Shown here in pieces: positions 24,653-32,705 of a stretch of 64,000 nucleotides of DNA. Each line of letters opens with the position of its first letter. Within the stretch, counting starts at the first letter, position 1. The translations under genes were made by a program, and so were the position numbers. Below the pieces are notes generated by a model. It worked only from the letters and a program-made list of their open reading frames with translations. It was not told the DNA's origin and ran no database searches. The stretch is from Salinactinospora qingdaonensis. Lineage in GTDB: Bacteria > Actinomycetota > Actinomycetes > Streptosporangiales > Streptosporangiaceae. The stretch lies in assembly GCF_039539445.1 (NCBI RefSeq), contig NZ_BAABDD010000010.1:1-64000 (forward strand), given 5' to 3'.

Positions 24653-26352
24653 AGGGGATGCACATTCTTGGCATCGCTAGTGACCTCCATATCTCCTCGG
24701 CAGCCCTGGTCGAGGACGGGCAGGTCCGTGCCGCCGCGGCCGAGGAACGCTTCACACGGAGTAAACACACCCGTGCGTTCCCCCGGCGCGCGATCGAGTA
24801 CTGCCTCTCCACCGTCCCGGACGGCCTGAACGGTGTGGACCGGATCGCGGTCAGTACCAACCCGGCGATCGACCTGAGCGTGCCGGATGGCCGTTACACC
24901 GGGCGCGCCCGATGGCACCCCGAAGGGCTGTATGCGATACCGAACAACCTCGCTGCCTTGCTGGATGAGCCGTATCAGGGGGCTGCGACGCAGATCTTGC
25001 AGACCGGAGACAAGCCGCTTCAAATCGACTACGTCTACCATCACGACGCGCACGCGGCCAACGCCTTCTTCCTTTCTCCGTTCGAGTCGGCCGCCGTTCT
25101 CACCGTCGATGGGCGGGGCGAGGACTGCACCGCGCTCAGCGCGGTGGGCAACGGCTCTGCCCTCACCACGCTGGGAACCATCCCTTATCCGCACTCGCTG
25201 GGGCTGTTCTACGGGGCGCTGACGCAGTATCTGGGCTTCCGCCTTGACCGTGACGAGTGGAAGGTCATGGGGCTGGCCGCCTACGGTGACGCCAATGGCG
25301 CGGTCTACAAGTCGCTCCGCGACCTCGTCGAGTTCCAGGACGGCACAATCCGCGTTGACCTCAACTACTTCAGCTACTACCTGCGGCCGGCCCGCAGCGC
25401 GGTGAGCGAGGCGTTCATCCAGCGCTTCGGTCCGCCACGCCGCCCCGACGAGGAGATCACCAGCCGACACCAAGACGTCGCCGCAGCCGCCCAGCACGTG
25501 TTGGAGGACGCCCTACACCACCTCCTGGCCGATTTGCACCACAGCACCGGCCTGGAACAGCTCGTGGTAGGCGGAGGAACGTTCATGAACTCCGTGTTCA
25601 ACGGCAAGATCACGTCCTCAACGCCGTTCGACGAGGTCTTCGTCTCCAGTTGTCCCGATGACAGCGGCACCTCGATCGGTGCGGCCCTCTATACCCACTG
25701 CGTCCTGCTGGGGGCCGACCGCGGCCCGGCGATGACCCACAACTACTACGGCCCCTCCTTTGATGATGCCGCCATCAGTCGCGTTCTCTCTCGGGCCAAA
25801 CTGCGGGCCCCCGAGGTGGACGACCCGGCGGATGTCGCCGCACACGCGCTGGCCGAGGGCAAGATCGTCGGCTGGTTCCAGGGCAGCATGGAGTTCGGGC
25901 AGCGTGCGCTGGGCAACCGCTCGATCCTGGCCGATCCCCGCAGCGCGGGCATGCGCGACCAGGTGAACAATGCGGTGAAGCTGCGCGAACCATGGCGTCC
26001 CTTCGCTCCGGCGGTCCTGGCCGACGACTTCGCCACCTACTTCGGCTCACAACCAGCGGCGCCGTTCATGGAGCGCACCCTTCCCGTCCTTCCTGAGACA
26101 CACCACCTCATCCCCGCCACGATCCATGTCGACGGCACCGCCCGCCCGCAGACCGTCACCGCCGAAGCCAACCCGCTCTTTCACCGGCTCATCTGCGGAT
26201 TCCGGGACCGTACGGGTGTCGGTGCGATTCTCAACACCTCCTTCAACCTGGCCGAAGAGCCCGTCGTGTGCAGCCCTGAGGACGCGATCCGCACCTTCTT
26301 CTCATCCGGTCTGGACACGCTTGTCCTCGGCAACCGGGTGCTCACCAAATGA
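24649..26352 (+). CDS. O-carbamoyltransferase (NodU/CmcH/TobZ family)
   Basis: A 567-aa enzyme of the family that moves a carbamoyl group from carbamoyl phosphate, via carbamoyl-AMP, to a hydroxyl of a sugar or antibiotic. The N-terminal Kae1-like domain begins ILGIASDLHISSAALVEDG. It has the metal-binding HHDAHA at about 131-136 and VDGRGED near 153. The C-terminal YrdC-like/carbam_trans_C part carries GWFQGSMEFGQRALGNRSIL, with LREPWRPFAPAVL and LNTSFNLAEEPVV as further signatures. Everything needed for catalysis seems present. A second in-frame ATG at 24658 is an alternative start. It is the strongest sign that the cassette makes a carbamoylated small molecule. Confidence 0.92.
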   Translation: MKGMHILGIASDLHISSAALVEDGQVRAAAAEERFTRSKHTRAFPRRAIEYCLSTVPDGLNGVDRIAVSTNPAIDLSVPDGRYTGRARWHPEGLYAIPNNLAALLDEPYQGAATQILQTGDKPLQIDYVYHHDAHAANAFFLSPFESAAVLTVDGRGEDCTALSAVGNGSALTTLGTIPYPHSLGLFYGALTQYLGFRLDRDEWKVMGLAAYGDANGAVYKSLRDLVEFQDGTIRVDLNYFSYYLRPARSAVSEAFIQRFGPPRRPDEEITSRHQDVAAAAQHVLEDALHHLLADLHHSTGLEQLVVGGGTFMNSVFNGKITSSTPFDEVFVSSCPDDSGTSIGAALYTHCVLLGADRGPAMTHNYYGPSFDDAAISRVLSRAKLRAPEVDDPADVAAHALAEGKIVGWFQGSMEFGQRALGNRSILADPRSAGMRDQVNNAVKLREPWRPFAPAVLADDFATYFGSQPAAPFMERTLPVLPETHHLIPATIHVDGTARPQTVTAEANPLFHRLICGFRDRTGVGAILNTSFNLAEEPVVCSPEDAIRTFFSSGLDTLVLGNRVLTK

Positions 26353-27302
26353 GCGCACCCACGGAAACAGCGGAGGTGTCGGCATGCCTGCGCCAGTACG
26401 GACGACGCCTGTGCGGAGCGGTGCGCCGTCTTCCCGGCGGACACGTGGGGCAGGTCAACGTGGTGCCGACCGAGAACGGCCCGCTGGTCGCCAAGCGGTT
26501 CGGCTCACGATTCACGCCCGAACGCATCGAACTGGCGGCCCAGGCCCACCACCACGCAGCGCGTGCCGGACTGGCCCCACCACTGTGCCTGACGCGAAGC
26601 GGCCGACGAATCGCACACGTGGAGGACGCGACCTACCTGGTGACCGAGTACATCTACCATGCCCAGCAAGCCGGGCTGACATGTCTTGGCTCCGCGCTCG
26701 CCGCGCTGCACCGCTGCCTGGACCACTTCATCCCGGACCAGGACTGTGCCGACTTCCTACAACTGCCCACCCCTCCCACCGCAGATCTGAAACGACTGCG
26801 ACAACAGATATGCGATACGACCATCCGCGACGCGATCGACTGGCGCATCCACATTCTGGAAACCTACGGACTCGACGCGCAGGCCATGGCAACCCTCTCC
26901 TGTGGGTGGGTTCATGGGGACGCACGCTTGGAAAACCTGGTCGCAGCCGACCCGAACCGCCCCCTGTTCGTCGACTTCGACCAGGTCTCCCGATTCCCGC
27001 GCCCCTATGAGATCGTCCGTGCCTTCGTCACCTCGATCCCTCCCGGGATGTCCGCGCCGGACTCGGCGTTTCGGACCTATCTGGACGCCTACCACCGCAT
27101 CAGATCGATTGAGGCGACGGACCGCGCGGTCATGATCGACCTGTTCATCACCGTCCAAGCAGCCGAGAGCCGAACCTTTACCACTACCCAAGATGAGGTC
27201 CGCGGCATGTCGGCCTTCGCCCGCGCCCGACACCACCAGTTGACCTGGGTCATCGACCACCGTGCCCGCCTGCGCAGAATCGCCGAGGAGGCTCGACCGT
27301 GA
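26349..27302 (+). CDS. APH-family small-molecule kinase
   Basis: A 317-aa protein of the aminoglycoside phosphotransferase/choline kinase fold. The catalytic loop reads WVHGDARLENLV (HGD at about 189-191, Asn at 196), and the metal-binding DFD follows at 209-211 (FVDFDQVSRFPRPYEIV). The N-terminal lobe has a Lys in LVAKRFG for the ATP phosphates. It overlaps both neighbours by 4 bp. In this context it probably phosphorylates a biosynthetic intermediate or the finished product for self-protection; which one cannot be told from sequence. Confidence 0.82.
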   Translation: MSAPTETAEVSACLRQYGRRLCGAVRRLPGGHVGQVNVVPTENGPLVAKRFGSRFTPERIELAAQAHHHAARAGLAPPLCLTRSGRRIAHVEDATYLVTEYIYHAQQAGLTCLGSALAALHRCLDHFIPDQDCADFLQLPTPPTADLKRLRQQICDTTIRDAIDWRIHILETYGLDAQAMATLSCGWVHGDARLENLVAADPNRPLFVDFDQVSRFPRPYEIVRAFVTSIPPGMSAPDSAFRTYLDAYHRIRSIEATDRAVMIDLFITVQAAESRTFTTTQDEVRGMSAFARARHHQLTWVIDHRARLRRIAEEARP

Positions 27303-28564
27303 GCACACTCGCCCTCGTGGGCGGACCACCGGTACGGACCCGCCCCTTTCACGACTGGCCGCAGTTCGACCAGGCAGAACTCCACGCCCTCACCGCGGTC
27401 CTGGAGAGCCGACGGTGGGGCGGCATCCACAGCCAATCCCAAGGGCAAGCCCTGGAACGCGAACTCGGCGACTACCTTCACGTTCCGCATGTCGCCGTGG
27501 TCTCCAGCGGCACCGCTGGGCTCATGATCGCCCTACGGGCACTGGGACTCCAGCCGGGAGACGAAGTCGTGGTACCGGCCATGACCTATGTGGCCACCGC
27601 GACCGCGGTCTCCCTGCTCGGCGGTGTCCCGGTCTTCGCCGATATCGACCCCGCCACCCACACTCTCGCCGCTTCCTCCACGAAATCCGCCCTCAGCGAC
27701 AAGACCAGGGCGATCATCGCCGTCCACCTGGGTGGGCACCCGGCCGACATGGACGATCTCCGCGCCATCGCCGCAGAACACGACATCCCGATCATCGAGG
27801 ATTGCGCCCAGTCGCTCGGCGCGACCTGGAACGGCGCACACACCGGGACGCTCGGCACCATCGGCGTGTTCAGTTTCGCCAGCACTAAGAACATCTCCGC
27901 TGGCGAAGGCGGCGCTGTTGTCACACCGCGTGACGATCTCGCCGCACGTATCGCCGCACTCCGCGACCACGGCCGTCCGCCCGGCACCTCCAGCCCGCAC
28001 CCCCACCTGGGCTGGAACCTGCGGCTAAGCGAATTCCAGGCCGCCATCCTGCGAGCCCAGCTCGCACGCATGGAGCACCACACCGCAGCCAAGGAGCGGG
28101 GAGCAATCTTCCTTGCCGCAGAACTCTCTACCATCCCCGGCCTGCAGCCCGTGCCCCCGGCTCTCGACCCGCGCGTAACCACACACGGCCGCTTCTCCCT
28201 GGCGTTCACCTACGACCCCAAGGCATTCGACGATGTCCCGATCGACACCTTCCGCGCCGCCCTGCGGGCCGAAGGCATACCCGTCGGGCGAGGCACCCTC
28301 ATCCCCTGTAGCGACGAGCCGATCTATGCTGACCCCGCCAACCCCGACTACGCCCCCGCACGCGTGGCCGCCGACACCCATGCCCGCAACACCTGCGCCC
28401 GTCTGGTTCTACTCGGACAAGCAGCCGGATCTGGCATGCTGCTCGACGAACCAACAGAACTCGCCGATGTCACACGTGCGGCCGAGAAGATATACAACAA
28501 TCGCAGTCGACTCCACGAAGACCAGCGGAGCCGTGATCAAAGCCGCGTCTCGCCTGATCAGTGA
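27299..28564 (+). CDS. DegT/DnrJ/EryC1/StrS-family aminotransferase
   Basis: A 421-aa PLP-dependent enzyme. VSSGTAGLMIALRALGL binds the cofactor phosphate (about 68-84), IIEDCAQSLGA gives the Asp for the pyridine nitrogen (about 168), and FSFASTKNISAGEGGAVVT has the Schiff-base Lys at 197. The N-terminal LALVGGPPVRTRPF resembles the AHBA synthase/scyllo-inosose aminotransferase branch. It would add an amino group to a keto-sugar, keto-cyclitol or related ketone, possibly the ketone produced by the radical SAM enzyme; that pairing is an inference. The last 25 residues are charged and look dispensable. Overlaps neighbouring genes. Confidence 0.92.
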   Translation: MSTLALVGGPPVRTRPFHDWPQFDQAELHALTAVLESRRWGGIHSQSQGQALERELGDYLHVPHVAVVSSGTAGLMIALRALGLQPGDEVVVPAMTYVATATAVSLLGGVPVFADIDPATHTLAASSTKSALSDKTRAIIAVHLGGHPADMDDLRAIAAEHDIPIIEDCAQSLGATWNGAHTGTLGTIGVFSFASTKNISAGEGGAVVTPRDDLAARIAALRDHGRPPGTSSPHPHLGWNLRLSEFQAAILRAQLARMEHHTAAKERGAIFLAAELSTIPGLQPVPPALDPRVTTHGRFSLAFTYDPKAFDDVPIDTFRAALRAEGIPVGRGTLIPCSDEPIYADPANPDYAPARVAADTHARNTCARLVLLGQAAGSGMLLDEPTELADVTRAAEKIYNNRSRLHEDQRSRDQSRVSPDQ

Positions 28565-28578
28565 ACAAGGAGATTCAC

Positions 28579-29043
28579 ATGCCCCGAGCACCGTTTCAGG
28601 TCCTTGTCGTTGCCTTCCGCCGCACCGGTGAGCAGGTCGAGTTCGCCCTACTGCGGCGTGAGGACATGGACGTCTGGCAGGCGGTCGCCGGCGGTGGTGA
28701 GGTCGGCGAGACACCGCAGCAGGCCGCCGCTCGCGAGGCCAGCGAGGAACTCGGACTCACCCAGGCTGTTTCGCTTTATCCGTTGCAGACCACCGCCAGC
28801 ATCCCCGCACGGTTCTTCGTCGATCGCGACAGTTGGCCGACGGGAACCTACGTCATCCCCGAGTACTCCTTCGCCGTTGACCTGACCGGTGTGGAGATCA
28901 AGATCTCTGAAGAGCACACTGCCGTCCAATGGTTGGACTATCACACCGCCCGTGACGTGCTGCGGTTCGACAGCAACCGCACAGCCCTGGGCGAGCTCCA
29001 CGAACGCCTCCACGCCAACGACCTGCCCCAGCCCGTCGAGTGA
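28579..29043 (+). CDS. Nudix hydrolase
   Basis: A 154-aa protein with a complete Nudix box at about residues 38-60: G-x5-E-x7-R-E-x2-E-E-x-G, seen as GGGEVGETPQQAAAREASEE. Nudix enzymes cut nucleoside diphosphates linked to other groups. The ATG at 28579 was preferred to the GTG at 28561 because AAGGAG sits six bases upstream; the GTG overlaps the aminotransferase stop. It might release a nucleotide-linked intermediate or clear by-products of the carbamoyltransferase. A terminator-like hairpin follows. Confidence 0.85.
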   Translation: MPRAPFQVLVVAFRRTGEQVEFALLRREDMDVWQAVAGGGEVGETPQQAAAREASEELGLTQAVSLYPLQTTASIPARFFVDRDSWPTGTYVIPEYSFAVDLTGVEIKISEEHTAVQWLDYHTARDVLRFDSNRTALGELHERLHANDLPQPVE

Positions 29044-29059
29044 CCACCAGCCTCGAACC

Positions 29060-29097
29060 AGCCCTGGCCCGCACCCCAGCAACGCCCGGCCAGGGCT
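29060..29097 (+). terminator. Terminator-like hairpin after the Nudix gene
   Basis: AGCCCTGGCC (29060-29069) and GGCCAGGGCT (29088-29097), perfect 10 bp, 17 bp after the Nudix stop. It may separate the six-gene operon from the deaminase gene, or attenuate it. Confidence 0.6.
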
Positions 29098-29204
29098 ACC
29101 TCGGACCCTCGTGGTTCCTGTCAGACACGGCAGCCCGAGCCGGGTAAACGTTTGAATGTCCGTGAGCTGACGCCACCCCAACTCGCACTACGTGGAAACA
29201 GCCC

Positions 29205-30263
29205 ATGGCGCCCAAATTCCCACCGCCAGAAGACCCTCCAGGTCAGCGCTGCCTCAAACAGTTACCCAAAGTCGACCTCCACCTCCATCTCGAAGGCGCC
29301 ATGCGGCCCGCCACGCTTGCAGATCTGGCACGCACCTACGGGCAACCGATCCCACAGACCGCTCCCTACGACTCGTTTGACCAGTTTCAGAACTGCTATC
29401 GAGAGATCGTCAAACTGATTCGCACCAGGAGTGACCTCCAACGCCTCGTGCGTGAAGTCGTGGAAGACGCAGCAGCCTCAGGAGCGGTTTGGATCGAGCC
29501 ACACTTCACCCCGACGACCTACACGCCAGCGCTCGGTTCCACCGAAGAGGTGCTTGACCTGGTCCTGGAAACCGGGACCTCCACAGGAACGCACTTGGGC
29601 GTCGGCTTTGGGCTGGTCCTCGGTGCCAGCCGCAACCGTGATCCGCACCACGCCATCGCCCTGGCACGGTTTGCCGCCGACTATGCCGGCCGTGGAGTCG
29701 TCGCCTTCGGCCTTACCGGTGATGAGACCGCAGCGCCTCCGGAAGCTTTCGAGAAAGCCTTCACGATCGCCCGGGAAGCCAACCTGATCATCACACCGCA
29801 CGCAGGCGAGTTCGCCGGCGCGTCGAGCATCCAAAACGCGGTTGACGTGCTCTCTCCCGATCGAATCGCCCACGGCGTGCGTGCCGTTGAGCATCCACCG
29901 CTGATGAAACGCCTCGCCGACGAAGGCACAGCGTTGGACGTGTGCCTGACGTCCAACCACGTACTCGGTGTTGTCAAGCACCTCGACGAGCATCCCCTCC
30001 CGCGACTCCTGGACGCCGGAGTGCTGTGTTCCCTGGGCTCCGACGACCCGCTGCTATTCGAAACCAGTCTGCTCACCGAGTACCAGAACGCTCGCGCGCA
30101 GCTATCACTGACAGACCCACAACTCGCGGCACTAGCACGCACATCGATCTGTGCCTCCGGTGCACCCGACGAACTCATCACCAGTGCCGCGGCCGGTGTC
30201 ACGACCTGGCTGGAAACGAGAATCAGCCACGCCCCACGGACCGAGCATGAGACCGCCTACTGA
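29205..30263 (+). CDS. Adenosine deaminase-like enzyme
   Basis: A 352-aa metal-dependent amidohydrolase of the adenosine/AMP deaminase family. It has the metal-binding KVDLHLHLEGA (about 22-32), PHAGEFAGASSI (catalytic His/Glu region), RIAHGVRAVE, and LGSDDPLLFETSL near the C-terminus, so all metal and catalytic signatures are present. It sits 161 bp after the Nudix gene, behind a hairpin, and may have its own transcript. Substrates in the family include adenosine, adenine and 5'-deoxyadenosine, the by-product of radical SAM enzymes; the last would explain its place here but is an inference. Confidence 0.85.
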   Translation: MAPKFPPPEDPPGQRCLKQLPKVDLHLHLEGAMRPATLADLARTYGQPIPQTAPYDSFDQFQNCYREIVKLIRTRSDLQRLVREVVEDAAASGAVWIEPHFTPTTYTPALGSTEEVLDLVLETGTSTGTHLGVGFGLVLGASRNRDPHHAIALARFAADYAGRGVVAFGLTGDETAAPPEAFEKAFTIAREANLIITPHAGEFAGASSIQNAVDVLSPDRIAHGVRAVEHPPLMKRLADEGTALDVCLTSNHVLGVVKHLDEHPLPRLLDAGVLCSLGSDDPLLFETSLLTEYQNARAQLSLTDPQLAALARTSICASGAPDELITSAAAGVTTWLETRISHAPRTEHETAY

Positions 30264-30284
30264 ACTAACCCGACGCTTTATGAG

Positions 30285-30593
30285 AGTTCCTCTCATTTGG
30301 TGAATCTGCGGCAGCAGACCAGTGTGCAGGCGATGACGGTGAAGGCCGGGACGTGTGTGCCTGTGCGTTCGTAGCGCCGGTGTAGGCGGTGGTATCCGGC
30401 CAGCCAGGCGGCCTTCCTTCGGTGGCGCCCCAATCGCGTCGAGGACTCCACGCTGGCGCGGGCCAGACGCTCCTAGAGGCGAGACGGCACCTAGGGCACC
30501 ACCTGCTGGAACAACTCCCACAACCCGTCCGGAACCAAACGCTCAACCATCGACACACGCTCAGGCCGACGAGACCCCGAATGAGATGGGCTC
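30285..30593 (-). mobile_element. Internally deleted IS5-family element (right flank of cassette)
   Basis: A 309-bp remnant. On the minus strand it starts with an IS5-type transposase N-terminus (ERLVPDGLWELFQQVV) that breaks off. It rejoins the C-terminus (HRLHRRYERTGTHVPAFTVI, then RRFTK and stop). The central catalytic part is gone. The ends form imperfect terminal inverted repeats, GAGTTCCTCTCATTTGG at 30285 and, read inward from 30593, GAGCCCATCTCATTCGG (13 of 17 match). Adjacent bases TGA and TAA could be a diverged TNA target duplication. Confidence 0.65.
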
Positions 30594-30717
30594 TAAGCTC
30601 TCCGCTGGTGCTCTGGCCGGGAGCATTCACCGGCTTGTAAGGAGGCAAGAGGTCGTCCCCTCGTCTTGGCTAAGGCTCGCTGGGTGTGTTCGTTGCGAGT
30701 TTGAGAAACCTGCCGAT

Positions 30718-31797
30718 TTATGCGGCGTGGGGGCGGACGGCACCCATGAAGCGGGGGGTGTAGAAGTCGCTGTGCAGGGGCTGGGTACGGATGGGGTGGC
30801 CGGTGCCGGGGGCGTTGATCATTTTTCCGTCGCCGATGTACATGGTGACGTGGCTGGGGGCGGGGCCGGGGGCGCCGACGTTGGTGGTGTCGTAGAAGAG
30901 CAGGTCGCCGGGGGCGAGCTGGTTGAGGCTGACGCGGGTGCCGGCGTGGTACTGGTCGGTGGTGACGCGGGGGATGGTGACGCCGGCGGCGGCCCAGGCT
31001 TTCATGGTCAGGCCGGAGCAGTCGTAGCCCTGGGGGCCGGTGCCGCCCCAGATGTAGGGTTTGCCGACCTGGCGTAGCGCCCATTTGACGGCGTGCTGGC
31101 CGGCGTAGCTGCCCGCCTCGCCGCCGACGGGGCTGCTGAGTTGGCGGTAGTGCTCGATGCGGGTGAGGACGTCGTCGACGTAGATCTCGGAATGGTTGTA
31201 GCGCCAGAGTGCGTCGCGGAGTTGGCCGCGGTCGGTGAAGTCCACTGGGGCGCCGCCTGCGCTTTCGCAGAGCTCGACGGCGCCGGCGAGGACGTTGTCG
31301 AACACGTTGTGCGGGTCGGCCTTCCCGTCGTGGTTGCCATCACGGCCGTAGGTGTCCCACTGGCCGGGGAGTTGCTGGGTGGGGCCGAGGGCGCGGTCGT
31401 AGGTGGTGTTGCCGTCCCATCGGCCGTTGTCGGTGTCGTGGACGGGGGTGATGTTGCCACCCGCTCCGGAGCCGTCGAGGACGGGGCCGAGGAAGCGGGG
31501 GACCACGTCGCCGTCGGGTTTGATGTCGTGACCGGCCAGGTGGGTGGATTCGATGCGGCCGAGGCCGGCCAGTATGGCCCAGCTCATGCCTGTGCACTGG
31601 GGAGAGTGGCGTTCGAGCTGGGCGGGGGCGCGGGCGTAGGCCTCCAGCAGGAGTTCGGGGATGCCTTCAAGCTGTTCGGGCGCGCTCTGTGAGGCGGGAG
31701 CGTCGCGGCCGAGGAAGGCGGTGGCGGTGGAGAACACCAGTGCGGGGATGAGCAGGGCTGCGGCGCCTAGAGCGGCGCCGCAGCCGACGTTAGCCAT
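30718..31797 (-). CDS. Conjugation cell-wall hydrolase: lytic transglycosylase plus NlpC/P60
   Basis: A 359-aa two-domain murein hydrolase. An N-terminal signal or anchor (about 8-28) is followed by an SLT-like domain (Glu in GRIESTH at about 83). An NlpC/P60 peptidase domain follows, with the catalytic Cys in YDCSGL (260) and His in SHVTMYIGDG (316). VirB1/TraG-like proteins of this type open the wall for type IV secretion. It is the last gene of the minus-strand conjugation module. AAGGAG lies six bases before the ATG at 31797, chosen over an in-frame ATG at 31812. Confidence 0.88.
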   Translation of the reverse strand: MANVGCGAALGAAALLIPALVFSTATAFLGRDAPASQSAPEQLEGIPELLLEAYARAPAQLERHSPQCTGMSWAILAGLGRIESTHLAGHDIKPDGDVVPRFLGPVLDGSGAGGNITPVHDTDNGRWDGNTTYDRALGPTQQLPGQWDTYGRDGNHDGKADPHNVFDNVLAGAVELCESAGGAPVDFTDRGQLRDALWRYNHSEIYVDDVLTRIEHYRQLSSPVGGEAGSYAGQHAVKWALRQVGKPYIWGGTGPQGYDCSGLTMKAWAAAGVTIPRVTTDQYHAGTRVSLNQLAPGDLLFYDTTNVGAPGPAPSHVTMYIGDGKMINAPGTGHPIRTQPLHSDFYTPRFMGAVRPHAA

Positions 31798-32671
31798 CGT
31801 CTGCTCCTTCAAGCAGTGCGGGCTGGTGGTAGGTGGTGCGAGGACTCAGGTCGACGAGACGGCGGGGGATCAGGTGCGGATCGTCGACGCGGACCCAGAC
31901 GTGGCGGGCGGGGTGAGCGCCGTGGACGGCGGTGGCCACCAAAACCGCAGGCCGAGGACCGAGGGCGTGGCGGAGGTGGGCTTCGCGCCGTTGGCTGGGT
32001 AGGTAGAACAGCACGATCGCGCTGGTCGTGGTGAGGTCGGCCAGTTCCTGGTAGGCGTCGAGTTTGGCGGTGAGGCGGCGTAGTCGTTCGGTGCCGGTGT
32101 CGTATTCGAGGAAGAAGTCCACCCTGCGGTCGGCCACGCGCCAGCGGCCGGCGGCGTCAGGGCGGACGATGTCGCCGTAGTGGTGGGTGCAGGTGGTCTC
32201 GGTCCACCAGTCCAGGTGGGTGTCGTCGTGGTGGCGGGTGTGGGTGTAGAGGTCGACGAAGAACTGGTTGGTGCCCAGGGTGTGGTCGAGGGTGGCGGAG
32301 TAGCCGGCGGCCAGGGCACGGTCGCGGCGGTAGCCGAACTCGCGCAGGGACTGGCCGTTTTCGGCGGCCAGGATCTCGGCGCCGGGCTGGTCGAGGACGT
32401 AGTGCCAGGGGGCGCCGCCGTGGGGTTTCCAGGGGCGGAGCCGGTCGAGGGCGCGCAGCCGGTGCAGGGTAGCCAGGCGCTGTTTGGCGGTGTTGTAGGA
32501 GTTCCAGCCCAGGGCGGTGAGCTGGTCGGTGGTGAACACCTTGTGTTGCCAGACCAGGCGCATGATGTGGCGGTCGCGTGGGGTGAGTCGGCGGGCGAGT
32601 TGCTTGACGGTTTCGGGTGAGCTGCGGGGACGGGCGGGGGCGCGGCGGTCGGGGCGCAGGACGACAGACAC
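31790..32671 (-). CDS. Replication-relaxation family protein
   Basis: A 293-aa protein of the replication-relaxation family (PF13814 type): an N-terminal winged helix (LTPRDRHIMRLVWQHKVFTT, about 27-46) and a domain with the typical LDHTLGTNQFFVDL and VDFFLEYDTGTERLRRL segments. Members occur in actinobacterial and Bacillus plasmids and integrative elements and are thought to help DNA processing at transfer or replication origins. AAGGAGG lies six bases before the GTG. It overlaps the NlpC/P60 gene and follows the coupling ATPase gene. Confidence 0.82.
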   Translation of the reverse strand: MSVVLRPDRRAPARPRSSPETVKQLARRLTPRDRHIMRLVWQHKVFTTDQLTALGWNSYNTAKQRLATLHRLRALDRLRPWKPHGGAPWHYVLDQPGAEILAAENGQSLREFGYRRDRALAAGYSATLDHTLGTNQFFVDLYTHTRHHDDTHLDWWTETTCTHHYGDIVRPDAAGRWRVADRRVDFFLEYDTGTERLRRLTAKLDAYQELADLTTTSAIVLFYLPSQRREAHLRHALGPRPAVLVATAVHGAHPARHVWVRVDDPHLIPRRLVDLSPRTTYHQPALLEGADDG

Positions 32672-32705
32672 GACTGGCCTCCTTGAGAACCGGAGTGTTG
32701 CAGCG

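Noticed and set aside
22278..30263. Reading the deaminase and ATPase as an antiphage RADAR-type system
   Set aside because: RADAR needs a large ATPase (RdrA) and a distinct long deaminase (RdrB). Here the deaminase is a standard 352-aa enzyme and the neighbours are biosynthetic.
1..30717. A second copy of the tRNA-Arg 3' end as the left attachment site
   Set aside because: None was found by eye. Serine integrase cores can be only two bases, so its absence does not set the element boundary.
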